Positions 15,638 through 26,100 of a stretch of 64,000 bases of DNA are shown here, in pieces. The notes beneath the pieces were generated by a model. That model was given only the letters and a program-made list of their open reading frames with translations, was not told the DNA's origin and made no database searches. Each line of letters begins with the position of its first letter. Within the stretch, counting starts at the first letter, position 1. A program made the translations under genes and the position numbers. The DNA comes from Hellea sp039977295. GTDB lineage: Bacteria; Pseudomonadota; Alphaproteobacteria; Caulobacterales; Maricaulaceae. The DNA is taken from positions 124,001 to 188,000 of the forward strand of contig JBDWDN010000003.1 in the NCBI GenBank assembly GCA_039977295.1. Direction: 5' to 3'.

Positions 15638-18600
15638 TGCAAAAAATTATTAAATGGTGGGCCAGTAATCCCGTTGCCGCCAATCTTTTGATGCTGATGT
15701 GTTTTATCGGCGGGATTGTTAGCTATGTTCAAATCGAGCGCGAACTTGATCCCTATGTCGAATTTCCCGGCGCCTGGACTTATGTCTCTTGGCCCGGAGC
15801 CTCGCCGCAAGATGTCGAAGAACAAATTATCGTCCGTATGGAAGAAGCCCTCTCGACTGTTGAAGGCGTCAACCGCATGTGGGCCTTTGCCGGCGAAGGC
15901 GGCGGCTCTGTCACGGTTGTGGGTAAGAACGGCGTTGATGAAGCCAAATTAATGGCCGATGTTAAGCGCCAAGTGGACGCTATTAATGCTTTCCCGCCTG
16001 CCGCCGAAGAGCCTCAGATTAATGTCTTTCGCAATCGCGATGAGATCATTCGCCTCGCTGTTTCGGGCGATGAGAGCGTCTCCGAGCGGGAGCTAAAGCG
16101 CTTTGCCGAGAAGACCCGGCGAGAGATTGGATTGCTGGGCTATATTCCCGCCGTTGAATTATTCGGTGTGCGTAATGAAGAAGTCTCAATTGAGGTGTCC
16201 GAAGATGCGCTTCGCCAATATGGCCTAACGCTCAACGAAGTGGCGCAAGCCGTGCGGGGCACATCCGTCAATGCGTCCTCTGGTACAGTTCGAACAGATA
16301 TTGGGAATATGCAGCTGCGCACGCGCAACCAAGCCGACACGCAGGAAGAGTTTGAAAATATCATCGTTAGCCAAGACTTAGGCGGGGCGGTCATTCGTAT
16401 CAAAGATATCGCAACGGTGATTGACGGCTTTGAGCAGGTAAATCTTCTCGCGACTGTCAACGGCAAACGCACGATCCTCGTACAGGTTCAGAGCGGACCA
16501 AAGATGGATATCATCAAGGCTTCTGAAAATGTGAAAGCCTATCTTAAAGGGCTAGAAGACAAAATGCCCGAAGGCATGTCTATCACGACATGGGAAGATG
16601 AAGCCGATAGCTATGCTGGACGCATTTCATCAATCTCTAAGAACTTCATCACGGGCCTCTTGCTTGTTTTCTTGACCCTATTTTTATTCCTACGCCCCAT
16701 CATTGCTTTTTGGGTCTCCATCGGGATCGCCACGGCCTTTGCCGGCGGGTTAGCCTTTCTCCCTATGTTTGATGTGTCCTTTAACATGATCTCAACATTC
16801 GCCTTCCTTTTGGTGATTGGCGTGATTGTGGATGACGCCATCATTGTCGGCGAAGCTATTCACTTTAAGACCGAAGCCGGCGAGACTGGATTAGACGCCG
16901 CCGTTAACGGAACGAATATGGTCACCAAGCCGGTTATTTTTGCCGTTCTTACGACAATGATATTCTTTGCGCCGTGGATGTATCTATCCGGCGGAACAAG
17001 CGAGTTTACACGCGCCATTTCATTAGTTGTGATTTTGGCCTTGTTCTTCTCACTTGTAGAATCGCTGCTCATTTTGCCGGCCCATTTGGCTCACTTAAAG
17101 CCGGTTAACCCCCAAAGCCCCATCATGAGGCTGCAGGCAAAAATATCGAATAGTCTGATGTGGGTCGCAGAAAAAGTTTACCGCCCGCTTATAACGAAAG
17201 CCCTAAGGCGGCGTTATCTCACGGCCTCGCTTTTCATGGCCTTGATGATTATGACGGTTGGTGTTGTCGCAAATGGCCTGGTGAAATCCTCTTTCTTCCC
17301 GGAAAGCGAATCTGATCAAATTGAAATTTCTGTCGAACTCCCAGAAGGCACGCCCTATAGCCGCGCCCTCGAGGTTCTTGCGCAATTACAGCATGCCGAA
17401 GAAACCTTGCAAAAAGAAATCTCTGCCAAAGATGGAGACCTTATTGAGAATTGGTACACACGTTCACGCGATGATAATATCCTGGCATTGGTTAAACTCG
17501 TCCCGCCAGAAACACGCTCGCTCACGGCTAAGGAAACAGCTGAGCGCTTGCGCGAGCTTATTGGCGAGGTTCCGGACGCTGAAAAAATCACCGTCAACTA
17601 TAAAGACAATAATGACGGCCCGCCGATTCAATATGTGCTGAATGCAAAATCCTTTGACGATTTACAGCCCGCAGCCGATGATCTCATGACGCGCCTGCGC
17701 AGCTATGAAGGCGTCTTCAATGTCGTCAATGATATGGAGAGCGCGTCGGAGGAAGTTCAATTTGATCTTAAGCCCGGCGCTGAAGCTCTCGGCATCACGA
17801 CAGCAGATGTCGCGCGTCAAGTGCGTCAAGGCTTCTTCGGTGAAGAGGTGCAGCGCCTACCCCGTGACGGCGAGGATGTTCGCGTCTATGTCCGTTACCC
17901 TCGCATAGACCGTGAGTCGCTCGACTTCTTAAAATCCATCCGCATACGCACCTCTGACGGACGAGAACTTCCGCTTGGCGCTGTCGCAGATTTGCGCTTT
18001 GAAAAAGGCACGAACCAGATTTTGCGGCGTGAACGTCAACGGGCCATTATCGTCTCTGCAGAAGTCGTCACAGACCGCATTGATGAAATCCGCAAGGAAC
18101 TTAATGAAGGCTTCTTTGATGAATTTGATCAGCTCCACCCCAATGTGACCCGCGGCAATATTGGCCGCGCACAAGGTGAAGCCGAGTTCCAACAAGAACT
18201 CATGACTTTCTTCCTTATCGCGATTGGCGTGGCTTACTTCCTTGTCGCTGTTTCGTTTAAATCTTACTTCGAGCCTATCCTTATCTTATTGGCCGCCATC
18301 CCGTTTTGTTATTGCGGCATGATTATTGGCCATATGACAATGGGGGCGACCATGTCTCTTCTCTCAATTCTTGGCATGTTCGCTGCCGCTGGGGTGGCGG
18401 TGAATGATAATCTGGTGCTGCTGGATTATGTTCACCGTCTCCGCGCGCAAGGCATGGACGGCGCGCAGGCTCTGGTCGAGGCGGGTACTCGCCGCTTCCG
18501 GCCTATCCTACTGACCTCGCTCACGACCTTTGTCGGGCTGTTACCCCTCTTGATGGAGAAGTCTTTGCAGGCGCAATGGCTCATTCCTATCGGCATTAGT

Positions 18601-18789
18601 TTGGCCTTTGGTGTTCTTTTTGCGCTCTTTGTGACCCTGTTCTTTGTCCCTGCTCTTTACGGCATTGGCGCGGATATCGGCCGCTTGGTAAAAGGTCTTT
18701 GGAGACGTGAGCGCCAGCCCAAGTTCAGCGCCTCTCTCGAGGCCAACGTCTTAGGCGGCTGGGATCCAGATACCTTACCAGCTGAGTAA
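15637..18789 (+). CDS. RND efflux transporter (AcrB/MdtC superfamily)
   Basis: At 1050 residues it is full length for the family, with a first transmembrane helix NPVAANLLMLMCFIGGI, a large periplasmic loop, the proton-relay helix VIGVIVDDAIIVGEA (Asp398, Asp399), a second periplasmic loop and the C-terminal bundle (GVAVNDNLVLLDY). The substrate is probably a drug, detergent-like compound or other small hydrophobic molecule; the sequence does not tell which. It forms a two-gene unit with the adaptor upstream. Confidence 0.95.
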   Translation: MQKIIKWWASNPVAANLLMLMCFIGGIVSYVQIERELDPYVEFPGAWTYVSWPGASPQDVEEQIIVRMEEALSTVEGVNRMWAFAGEGGGSVTVVGKNGVDEAKLMADVKRQVDAINAFPPAAEEPQINVFRNRDEIIRLAVSGDESVSERELKRFAEKTRREIGLLGYIPAVELFGVRNEEVSIEVSEDALRQYGLTLNEVAQAVRGTSVNASSGTVRTDIGNMQLRTRNQADTQEEFENIIVSQDLGGAVIRIKDIATVIDGFEQVNLLATVNGKRTILVQVQSGPKMDIIKASENVKAYLKGLEDKMPEGMSITTWEDEADSYAGRISSISKNFITGLLLVFLTLFLFLRPIIAFWVSIGIATAFAGGLAFLPMFDVSFNMISTFAFLLVIGVIVDDAIIVGEAIHFKTEAGETGLDAAVNGTNMVTKPVIFAVLTTMIFFAPWMYLSGGTSEFTRAISLVVILALFFSLVESLLILPAHLAHLKPVNPQSPIMRLQAKISNSLMWVAEKVYRPLITKALRRRYLTASLFMALMIMTVGVVANGLVKSSFFPESESDQIEISVELPEGTPYSRALEVLAQLQHAEETLQKEISAKDGDLIENWYTRSRDDNILALVKLVPPETRSLTAKETAERLRELIGEVPDAEKITVNYKDNNDGPPIQYVLNAKSFDDLQPAADDLMTRLRSYEGVFNVVNDMESASEEVQFDLKPGAEALGITTADVARQVRQGFFGEEVQRLPRDGEDVRVYVRYPRIDRESLDFLKSIRIRTSDGRELPLGAVADLRFEKGTNQILRRERQRAIIVSAEVVTDRIDEIRKELNEGFFDEFDQLHPNVTRGNIGRAQGEAEFQQELMTFFLIAIGVAYFLVAVSFKSYFEPILILLAAIPFCYCGMIIGHMTMGATMSLLSILGMFAAAGVAVNDNLVLLDYVHRLRAQGMDGAQALVEAGTRRFRPILLTSLTTFVGLLPLLMEKSLQAQWLIPIGISLAFGVLFALFVTLFFVPALYGIGADIGRLVKGLWRRERQPKFSASLEANVLGGWDPDTLPAE

Positions 18790-18907
18790 GCCCAGCTGAA
18801 TAGCCACGTATAGTAAAGGCCTACTCAGCAGAACTTTCTACAGAGGTTACTCGCCTATTAGCCGCTAACCGCTTGAACCGCCGCGCATATATCTTTATGC
18901 GCGGGGC

Positions 18908-20815
18908 ATGCGGTCTGCGGGGATTATATCAGCGCTTGTTTTAAGCGCCGTCTTGGGAAGTTATGCCCAAGCAAAACCAAACGAGTCTATCGTTTGTAAA
19001 AACGTGAAACACTGTGTCGATCTGGTCGAGCGCCACGCCCCTGACAGTTTTGATTATCAAGTTCTCAATGGCGAATTTCAGCGCTTTGGCGCCAAAGGGA
19101 AAACGGCGCTCATCACTATGCTCGCCGGCCAAGACGAGACGGATATGCGCCGCGCCCAAGCGGTTATGGCGAAGGGCCGTGTTCTTCTCACCCCTGATGA
19201 GCAGCGCAAAGTCGCCGCCCTTTGGCCGCGCGGCGATGTAGAAACCCATGCTAAAATTATGAAAAGCGCGCTTTCGCCGCTCATGCGGGCGCGCCTTATC
19301 AATACTTTATCTGATGATGACGCAAAGGTGCGCAAACTCTCGCGGGACTTACTGGCGCAAACTGTTGCGATGGGCATGGACTTCCCGCTTAAGCCCAGCG
19401 ATTTCGGCCAGCTTAGCCGCGCCCTTCTCAATGATCCCACTTCCGCCCTCGTCGAGCTTATGGCTAAATTTGAGCCCGCCCGAACAACGCCGATTTTTAC
19501 GCGGCTCTTGCGGTCCACGGACGGCCCGACGCTATCGGCGGCCTATGAACAGCTTTATATACAAGATCCTGAGGCGGCGTTTAAAGCGCTTGTCGCGACC
19601 CTTTACGGATTAAAAGAAGACGAAGCTGACGCGGCCTTTGCCCTATCTTATGTTTTGCGGCAGCGTCACGAAACCCGCGAAGATGGTTTCTATTTAAATT
19701 TTGCCAAAGACCTCGCAGAAGATCCCGAGATGAGCGTGATGGGGCGCCTCGCGGGGTTTGACGCCATTATGCAAAGCGAAAGCGCGCCGCGCCTTTCAAG
19801 CCCCAATAAATATTCTGATATTATGGCGCTGGCGCTGCAAAAGCATGACGTCCTTCCCGCTGGCTATCTTCGCAATATGCCGCGTCAAGCGGCCGAAAAT
19901 TCCGATATGTGGCTAACGACCTATTGGCAACATCTACGTCCAAAGACCAATAAGCAAAAATTAGATTTCATCCGCTTAGTTGGCGGGTTTGAGACGCAGG
20001 CCGCTAAGAACATTCTTATTCAGGCCCTTGACGAACAAGGCGATTGGCGCATTATCCAAGCCGCGGCCTTACCGCTTGGGCGCATGGGGCATAAACCAGC
20101 GAGCGTAAAACTTGAAGCTATATCTGACCACCCCATTATGGCTGTGCAGATTGCCTCTTTGACAGCGCTTGACGGGATTAATACAGGCAAGATGACAGGC
20201 CGACCTGCCTATTGGCAAAAGAAACTTACCTCGCAATCCGGTTATTGCTCCGCAGCTCCCATAGATTTCAAAGATGAGGCTAAAGGCCTGCCATTTTTTG
20301 ATCTCGTGGATTTAGACTTCAAAGCCGCGGGCGATAAGCGCAGATTTGTCAGCGTCATTGCCCCCACAAGAGAGGGTTATATTGTCGGCTTTAATGCCGG
20401 GCGAAATGGCGGCGACTTGCGCTATTATGATAATGTCTCTGGTGAAAGCCTGGCGCTGAAATCCAAACTTTCTAAAACAACAGAAAATATTACGGCGATT
20501 ATGCCCGTCACCCCTGCCCCGCTCGGTCAATATGCAAAGGCCTTTTGGATTGTTGCAGAAGATACGGGTCTATCAGACCAAGCCAAGCTTTACCGCCTGA
20601 GCAAAGCTGACGGCGCTTTCCAAATTAAATATAAAGCCGAACTGCCGCACCGCGTCACGGCCTTCGCGCCGCAGCCCAATGGCGATATTTTTATGAGCTT
20701 TTATAAAAAAGGCGCTAAGCCCTCAGATGTGAACCCGCCGCTTATCCTCTCCCCCAATGGCGCTATTCGCCGCGCCTGCGCAGGGGCTACTGACACGGCG
20801 CAAGCTTTACCCTAA
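18908..20815 (+). CDS. Secreted helical-repeat (HEAT-like) protein
   Basis: The 635-residue protein starts with a clear signal peptide (IISALVLSAVLGSYAQA, cut before KPNE). Many short paired helices follow, of the kind seen in HEAT/Armadillo solenoids (for example ARLINTLSDDDAKVRKLSRD and IIQAAALPLGRMGH). The last ~180 residues look more beta-rich (DLRYYDNVSGESLALKSK). It is probably periplasmic. No named family recognised. Only 9 bp separate it from the Mrp gene, so co-transcription with the Mrp/M48/helicase genes is likely, although a functional link is not obvious. Confidence 0.75.
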   Translation: MRSAGIISALVLSAVLGSYAQAKPNESIVCKNVKHCVDLVERHAPDSFDYQVLNGEFQRFGAKGKTALITMLAGQDETDMRRAQAVMAKGRVLLTPDEQRKVAALWPRGDVETHAKIMKSALSPLMRARLINTLSDDDAKVRKLSRDLLAQTVAMGMDFPLKPSDFGQLSRALLNDPTSALVELMAKFEPARTTPIFTRLLRSTDGPTLSAAYEQLYIQDPEAAFKALVATLYGLKEDEADAAFALSYVLRQRHETREDGFYLNFAKDLAEDPEMSVMGRLAGFDAIMQSESAPRLSSPNKYSDIMALALQKHDVLPAGYLRNMPRQAAENSDMWLTTYWQHLRPKTNKQKLDFIRLVGGFETQAAKNILIQALDEQGDWRIIQAAALPLGRMGHKPASVKLEAISDHPIMAVQIASLTALDGINTGKMTGRPAYWQKKLTSQSGYCSAAPIDFKDEAKGLPFFDLVDLDFKAAGDKRRFVSVIAPTREGYIVGFNAGRNGGDLRYYDNVSGESLALKSKLSKTTENITAIMPVTPAPLGQYAKAFWIVAEDTGLSDQAKLYRLSKADGAFQIKYKAELPHRVTAFAPQPNGDIFMSFYKKGAKPSDVNPPLILSPNGAIRRACAGATDTAQALP

Positions 20816-20824
20816 GACCTCTTT

Positions 20825-21949
20825 ATGGCTTATACAGAATCTGCTGCGCTTAAAGCGCTTTCCGAAGTCCGTGACCCGCGCACAGGACGCGATATAGTTG
20901 CGTCTGGCGTGTTAGGCGATATTGCCTTTAAGGACGGCATGGTCCGCGCAGTGCTGTTCATTGACCCCGCCTTAGCCGGCGGATTTGAGCCCGTCCGTAA
21001 ATCTGCAGAAGACACCCTTGCTTCCATGGACGGCGTTACCTCGGCCACCGTGATTATGACGGCCCATAAAGCCGCGCCCACAGTTTCAAAAAAAGCCGCG
21101 CCCAAACGCGTCGTCCCGCATCAAGCCCGCCGCCCCGAAGGCTATCAGGGCGACAGCCAAATCGGCGCTGTCCTTGCCGTCAGTTCCGCCAAAGGCGGCG
21201 TTGGGAAATCAACCATCGCCGTCAACCTTGCCGTAGCCTTAGCCAAGCTTGGGAAATCAGTTGGCCTTCTCGACGCCGATATTCACGGGCCCAGCGCGCC
21301 GATATTATTAGGGCTGAAGGGCGTCAGAGCCGAAACTGAAGAGGCAGAGGGCCGCCGCTTAATTAAGCCCTTCACCGCCCACGGCATCAAAGCCATGTCT
21401 ATTGGATTTTTAACAGAGGATGACGGGCCCATTATTTGGCGCGGGCCCATGGTTCAGGGCGCGATGTCTAAAATGCTTTGGGACGTGAATTGGGGACAGC
21501 TTGACTATCTCATCATTGATATGCCGCCGGGCACGGGCGACGCGCAATTAGGCCTCGCCCAAGACATCAAACCTAAAGGCGCTATCATCGTCTCAACCCC
21601 CCAAGACCTTGCCCTCGCCGATGCGCGTAAAGGCGTAAAGATGTTCGAGAAAGTGAGCATCCCCATTGTCGGGCTTGTTGAGAATATGGCTGTCTTCATT
21701 TGCCCTGATTGCAATAGCGCGCATCATATATTTGGCAAAGACGGCGCAAAGCATGAGGCCGAAACTATGGGCGTTCCTTATCTGGGCGCCGCGCCGCTAG
21801 ACATGGCGATTAGAGAAAGCGGGGATGCGGGCACTCCTATTGCGGCAGGCGACGATAAGGTTTCAGAGATGTTTGCGCAGATGGCGACGAGCCTTATGAG
21901 GCAGTCGCCGCAAGACGCTAAGCAAAGTAAAGGCGATAGCGCCACGTGA
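20825..21949 (+). CDS. mrp: Mrp/NBP35-family Fe-S cluster carrier ATPase
   Basis: The 374-residue protein has an N-terminal MIP18/DUF59 domain (residues 1-80, beginning ALSEVRDPRTGRDIVASG). A ParA/MinD-type ATPase follows, with the deviant Walker A SAKGGVGKST (~122-131), IHGPSAPILLGL, DMPPGTGDAQLG and the metal-binding CPDC pair (~293-296). It assembles or transfers Fe-S clusters in the cytosol. The stop overlaps the downstream M48 start by 4 bases (GTGA). Confidence 0.95.
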   Translation: MAYTESAALKALSEVRDPRTGRDIVASGVLGDIAFKDGMVRAVLFIDPALAGGFEPVRKSAEDTLASMDGVTSATVIMTAHKAAPTVSKKAAPKRVVPHQARRPEGYQGDSQIGAVLAVSSAKGGVGKSTIAVNLAVALAKLGKSVGLLDADIHGPSAPILLGLKGVRAETEEAEGRRLIKPFTAHGIKAMSIGFLTEDDGPIIWRGPMVQGAMSKMLWDVNWGQLDYLIIDMPPGTGDAQLGLAQDIKPKGAIIVSTPQDLALADARKGVKMFEKVSIPIVGLVENMAVFICPDCNSAHHIFGKDGAKHEAETMGVPYLGAAPLDMAIRESGDAGTPIAAGDDKVSEMFAQMATSLMRQSPQDAKQSKGDSAT

Positions 21950-23136
21950 TTGCCGAAATTCCAAACACGCTTCCCTTTCATAGAAAATTGGCCGATTTTT
22001 TAGAGACCGAGGAAAAAGAACTTTGGGATTGGTTTTCTGGTGATGAATTCACGCAAAACGCCTTTGACGAGCAGCGTCTCTACCTTCTCAAAAACACCTA
22101 CCGGCTTGAGCGCGAAAAACATGCTGCGCTTTACGCCTTAGCTGAAAGCACCGCGGAAAAGCTAAATATTACAGCCCCGATTACGCTCTATCAAATGATG
22201 GATGGGCAGCAGCGCAACGCAGGCCTTGTGTTTCAGCCTGGGCAATTACAAATCACTTTTTCTGGCGATATGTTGACGGCGCTCTCTGATAGCGAAATGC
22301 GGTTTATCCTGGGACATGAGATGGCGCATTATATCCATCAGGTCAGAGATAAAGGCCGCTATCAAATAGCCGATAGATTGCTAGATTGGATTTGCGGGGA
22401 AAACGGGGCCGCAGCCTCTTATGGGCATAGCTTTAGACTCGGCCGTCTCTATCAAGAAATTTTTTCAGATCGCATCGGTCAATTTTGCTGCGAAGAGTTA
22501 GATGCCAGTATTTCAACACTTGTCCGCATTTCATCTGGCTTAACCGATGTCTCGTCTCAGGCTTACTTGAAGCAAGTAGATGAAGCGCTGGCCCACCCCG
22601 AATCTTCGGGTTCCGAAGGCTATTCCCATCCTGAAACCTTCATCAGAGCGCGCGCTTTAGCTGACTGGGCCAATGAAGATTTAGAGGCCAACGATAAATT
22701 GCAAAGGCTGGTAGAAGGCCCTCCCAAATTAGAAAGCCTGGACCTTATTGCGCAGAAAGAATTATCACAGCTCACCCGCGCCTTTATTAGCGCTTTCATA
22801 AATCGTCCTTGGATAAACACAGAAACCCTAGAAGCCCATGCCCAAGGTTATTTTTATGACTTTAGGATAAAAAGCTTAAGCGCGGAGAATCTGGAAGAGC
22901 TAAAAGATAAATTAAGCGGTTTGCCGCAAGATCTAAAAGACTATTTTGGTTTCGTCCTCTTAGATTTTGTGACCGTCGATTCTGACCTAGAAGACGCGCC
23001 GCTTATTGAGTCCATGCGGTTCTCCAAGAGCGCAGGAATATCCAAAGAATATGACACCCTCATTGGGAAGGAGCTGAAGCTAACGAAAAAACAAGTTGCG
23101 GCCTTGCATAAAGCTGCAGAAGCGGAAGCGGCGTAA
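21946..23136 (+). CDS. M48-type zinc metallopeptidase, soluble
   Basis: The 396-residue protein has HEMAH at residues 124-128 and the third ligand Glu171 in EIFSDRIG, as in M48 peptidases (GHEMAHY then E-x3-D). No transmembrane helix is visible, unlike HtpX, so it should be cytosolic. The C-terminal ~200 residues are helical and unassigned. It starts with GTG inside the Mrp stop (GTGA) and its own TAA overlaps the helicase ATG, so it is tightly coupled to both. Pairing of a peptidase with a large helicase-nuclease suggests a two-component system. Confidence 0.85.
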   Translation: MIAEIPNTLPFHRKLADFLETEEKELWDWFSGDEFTQNAFDEQRLYLLKNTYRLEREKHAALYALAESTAEKLNITAPITLYQMMDGQQRNAGLVFQPGQLQITFSGDMLTALSDSEMRFILGHEMAHYIHQVRDKGRYQIADRLLDWICGENGAAASYGHSFRLGRLYQEIFSDRIGQFCCEELDASISTLVRISSGLTDVSSQAYLKQVDEALAHPESSGSEGYSHPETFIRARALADWANEDLEANDKLQRLVEGPPKLESLDLIAQKELSQLTRAFISAFINRPWINTETLEAHAQGYFYDFRIKSLSAENLEELKDKLSGLPQDLKDYFGFVLLDFVTVDSDLEDAPLIESMRFSKSAGISKEYDTLIGKELKLTKKQVAALHKAAEAEAA

Positions 23137-26100
23137 TGGAAGACGCGGCAACACCTTTGGCACCTGATGAGGCCCAGACGGCTGACGCTCTAACGCCGAT
23201 ATCGTTAGAGGCTTTTCTGGCGCAATGGCGCGGCCGGCCCTCTATTGGAACCGAAGATATTTTGGCGGCCATCTTGCCCTTAATGCGCCAGCTAGAAGCT
23301 TTGCATTTTGACGGCAAGGTCGGCCCTGTTGTTACAAGCGAGCACATCCAAGTCGATCATGGACATCTATTTTTTCCAAGCGATCAGGTGCTAGAACCGC
23401 GCCTCAATTATAAAAAAGTTTACACACCGCCTAAAAGCAAAAGCACGGCCATATCCATTATCGAGGAAGTCTCCGTCACATCGGATGACACAACGGGGAT
23501 TGATGTCCGCGATCATGACGTCAGAGACGCTGATGACGCCATATCAAAACCGCGTTACTTAACCCATTTTCAGTCTTGGGAAGATAAGCTGGGGCACCAA
23601 GATCCTGTCACGGATATTTTCTGCGTTGGAATGATCTGCGCCGCCCTCGCGACAAGCTTGGATTTCCGCGACCGTGAGCAAGTGGAAACTTTCGCGCGTA
23701 ATAGAACTCAGCTTCATGTTCTCAATAACCGTCTGCATCCTGTCTTATCCCGCGCGATAGAGCGCATGACAAACCTCACCCGCGACGGGCGCGTGCAAGA
23801 TATTAGCGTCTTGATTAAGGCGTTAAATAATCACCGCCAGATCGGCTCGGCCGTGGAGCTTGGCATAGATAATATTGCCGGCTTTGAGACAGATGACAAA
23901 AACGACGCGCGGTCAGTTTTATTAAAACGGCTACGGGCGCGGCTATATGATATGACGCGGCGCAATCGCCTGATTTATCATCGCCGCGTATCCGGTGAAT
24001 TAAATTTGACTGAAAGCTCTGTCCCGCTTGTCATGAATTTCGACAGTATTCGGAAAGAAGATTTAGTAACCGCTTCGAACCCCGTATTCGATCGATTAAT
24101 TAAAGGCGACGAGGTTAAGCTTGGCGAATATATCCGTTTTGAAGAGATGGCCTTTGCGCCGTCGGTCCTCGCGAAAATAAGATCTTCTGCGGCGCGGGAT
24201 TTACGAGAATTTGGCGGATCGCCGCTGCGCCTCGTGCCCGTATTCCTGCGCTGGTATGATTTGAAAAACGCGCCAGAAGAGGCGATTTCATCCCCCTTAT
24301 TGCTTATGCGCGTAGAGCTAAAGCGCCGCAAAGGCATTAAAGACGCCTATACGCTAAAACTTCTCGATACCAAGGCAGAGATTAATCCCGCTTTGGCCTT
24401 CATGCTTGATAGTCTTTACGGCATTAAGCTGCCGAACTTCGTCGATCTGGCGGAAGACACGGCCTTAAAGTCCTTACATCAATTGCTGGAAAACCAGATA
24501 ATGGCGACAGAGCCTGGGGTGAATCTTAGCTATTCCGAAAAGCCAAAACTTCGTATTTTGCACCGCACCGTGCGCCGCCGTCTTGATAAGTTTAATAAAC
24601 GCCGCGCGCATCGCCAAGGGTTTGTGCGCTCGCGCGGCTCCTTGCGTTATCAATATGAACGTAAGAATTATAATCCTTTGGGCGTGCAAATGTTTCGCGA
24701 ATATGTCGCCATCCCCGAAGCGCCTAATCGCAGCCTTTTTGCTAAGCCCAAAGTTCAGCGCTTTAATATGGCAGAGATTAAAACCCCGACGGTCACAGAA
24801 AAGACCGTCCAAGAATATCAAACCATTAACGATACGGGCTCGCGTTTTGAATGGGCCTTTGACCTTTGCAGCGTAACCCTCGCCAATTTTAATTACCGCA
24901 AGATGTCATTAGTGCGAGATTACGATGCCGTCTTGGCCGGCGAAAGTGACCCCGAAACATTATTTGAACGCTTCTTTACGGATAAGCCGCGCAGCGAAGA
25001 GGTTAAACTCTCCCCGCCTGAACGCAGTGACCAATTTCCAATTGTTGCGAGCGACCCCACTCAATTTAAATCTATTGTGAAAGTTCGCAGCGGGCAAAGC
25101 TACGTCATTCAAGGCCCGCCCGGCACGGGCAAATCCCAAACTATTGCCAACCTTTTGGCGGAAATTATTAGCCAAGATAAGCGAGTCTTATTTGTCTGCG
25201 AAAAACGCGCAGCACTAGACGTGGTTTATAACCGTTTGCGCGGGGTCGGCATTCATCAGCTTTGCGCTTTGGTGCATGACGCCCAAGAAAATAAACGCGA
25301 ATTCATCAAAGAGCTTGAAGGCATCTACACAGATTGGAGCGAAGACAAAACCCTTCCCTCCCATGCCGCCCTGACAAAAGACCGCCTCTCTGAAATCACA
25401 AAAATTGAAGAAGCCCTCAAAGATGTTTCTCTCCTGACGGATACGGTCGGCAGCTCTGTTAAGGGCGCAGACGACTCCTTAAGCGCCGTTTTAGATCTCG
25501 CTCTATCTGTCCCTGACCACGCCTCACATCAAAGCGGCGCTTACCTTCCTGACCTTCAAGATTGGCGGCGTCATGAAACAGATGTCCGCCGCGCTAGCGC
25601 GGCGCTACGGCGATTAAGCGGGCATGAAAACCTCGCCCAAGCGCCAGAGCGGATTATTACGCAAAGCCAATGGGCAGCAGAGACTGTATCAGACGCTATT
25701 CCAGAACTCGCCAAATCAGCTCTACCGCTATTACAAAAATTATCCGAAGGCACACAATATGTTGAGCGCGCTGAAGGCGCTTTGGCGAAGCAGGAGCCAG
25801 TCTTTGGCATGCTAGCAAGTCAGATCAAATTGGCGGTCAGGCTTCTGCCCGCTTATGAAGCTGGCTTTGAGGGTGTGTTCCAGGCTGACAGTCCTCAAAC
25901 GCGGCAATATAAATCAGGCTTGCGCGAGCTCGAAGATAAGCAAGCCAAAGTCGGCGCTGCGCAAGAGCTCACAAAAGTTTGGACACGGAAACTATCTTCG
26001 CGTGATTGCCAAAGCGCTTTAATCCTCGCGCGCCAGAAAGACGGCAAGCTGTTTTCATTCCTATCTAAAGACTGGCGCAATACGAAAAAGCTCATCCTAT

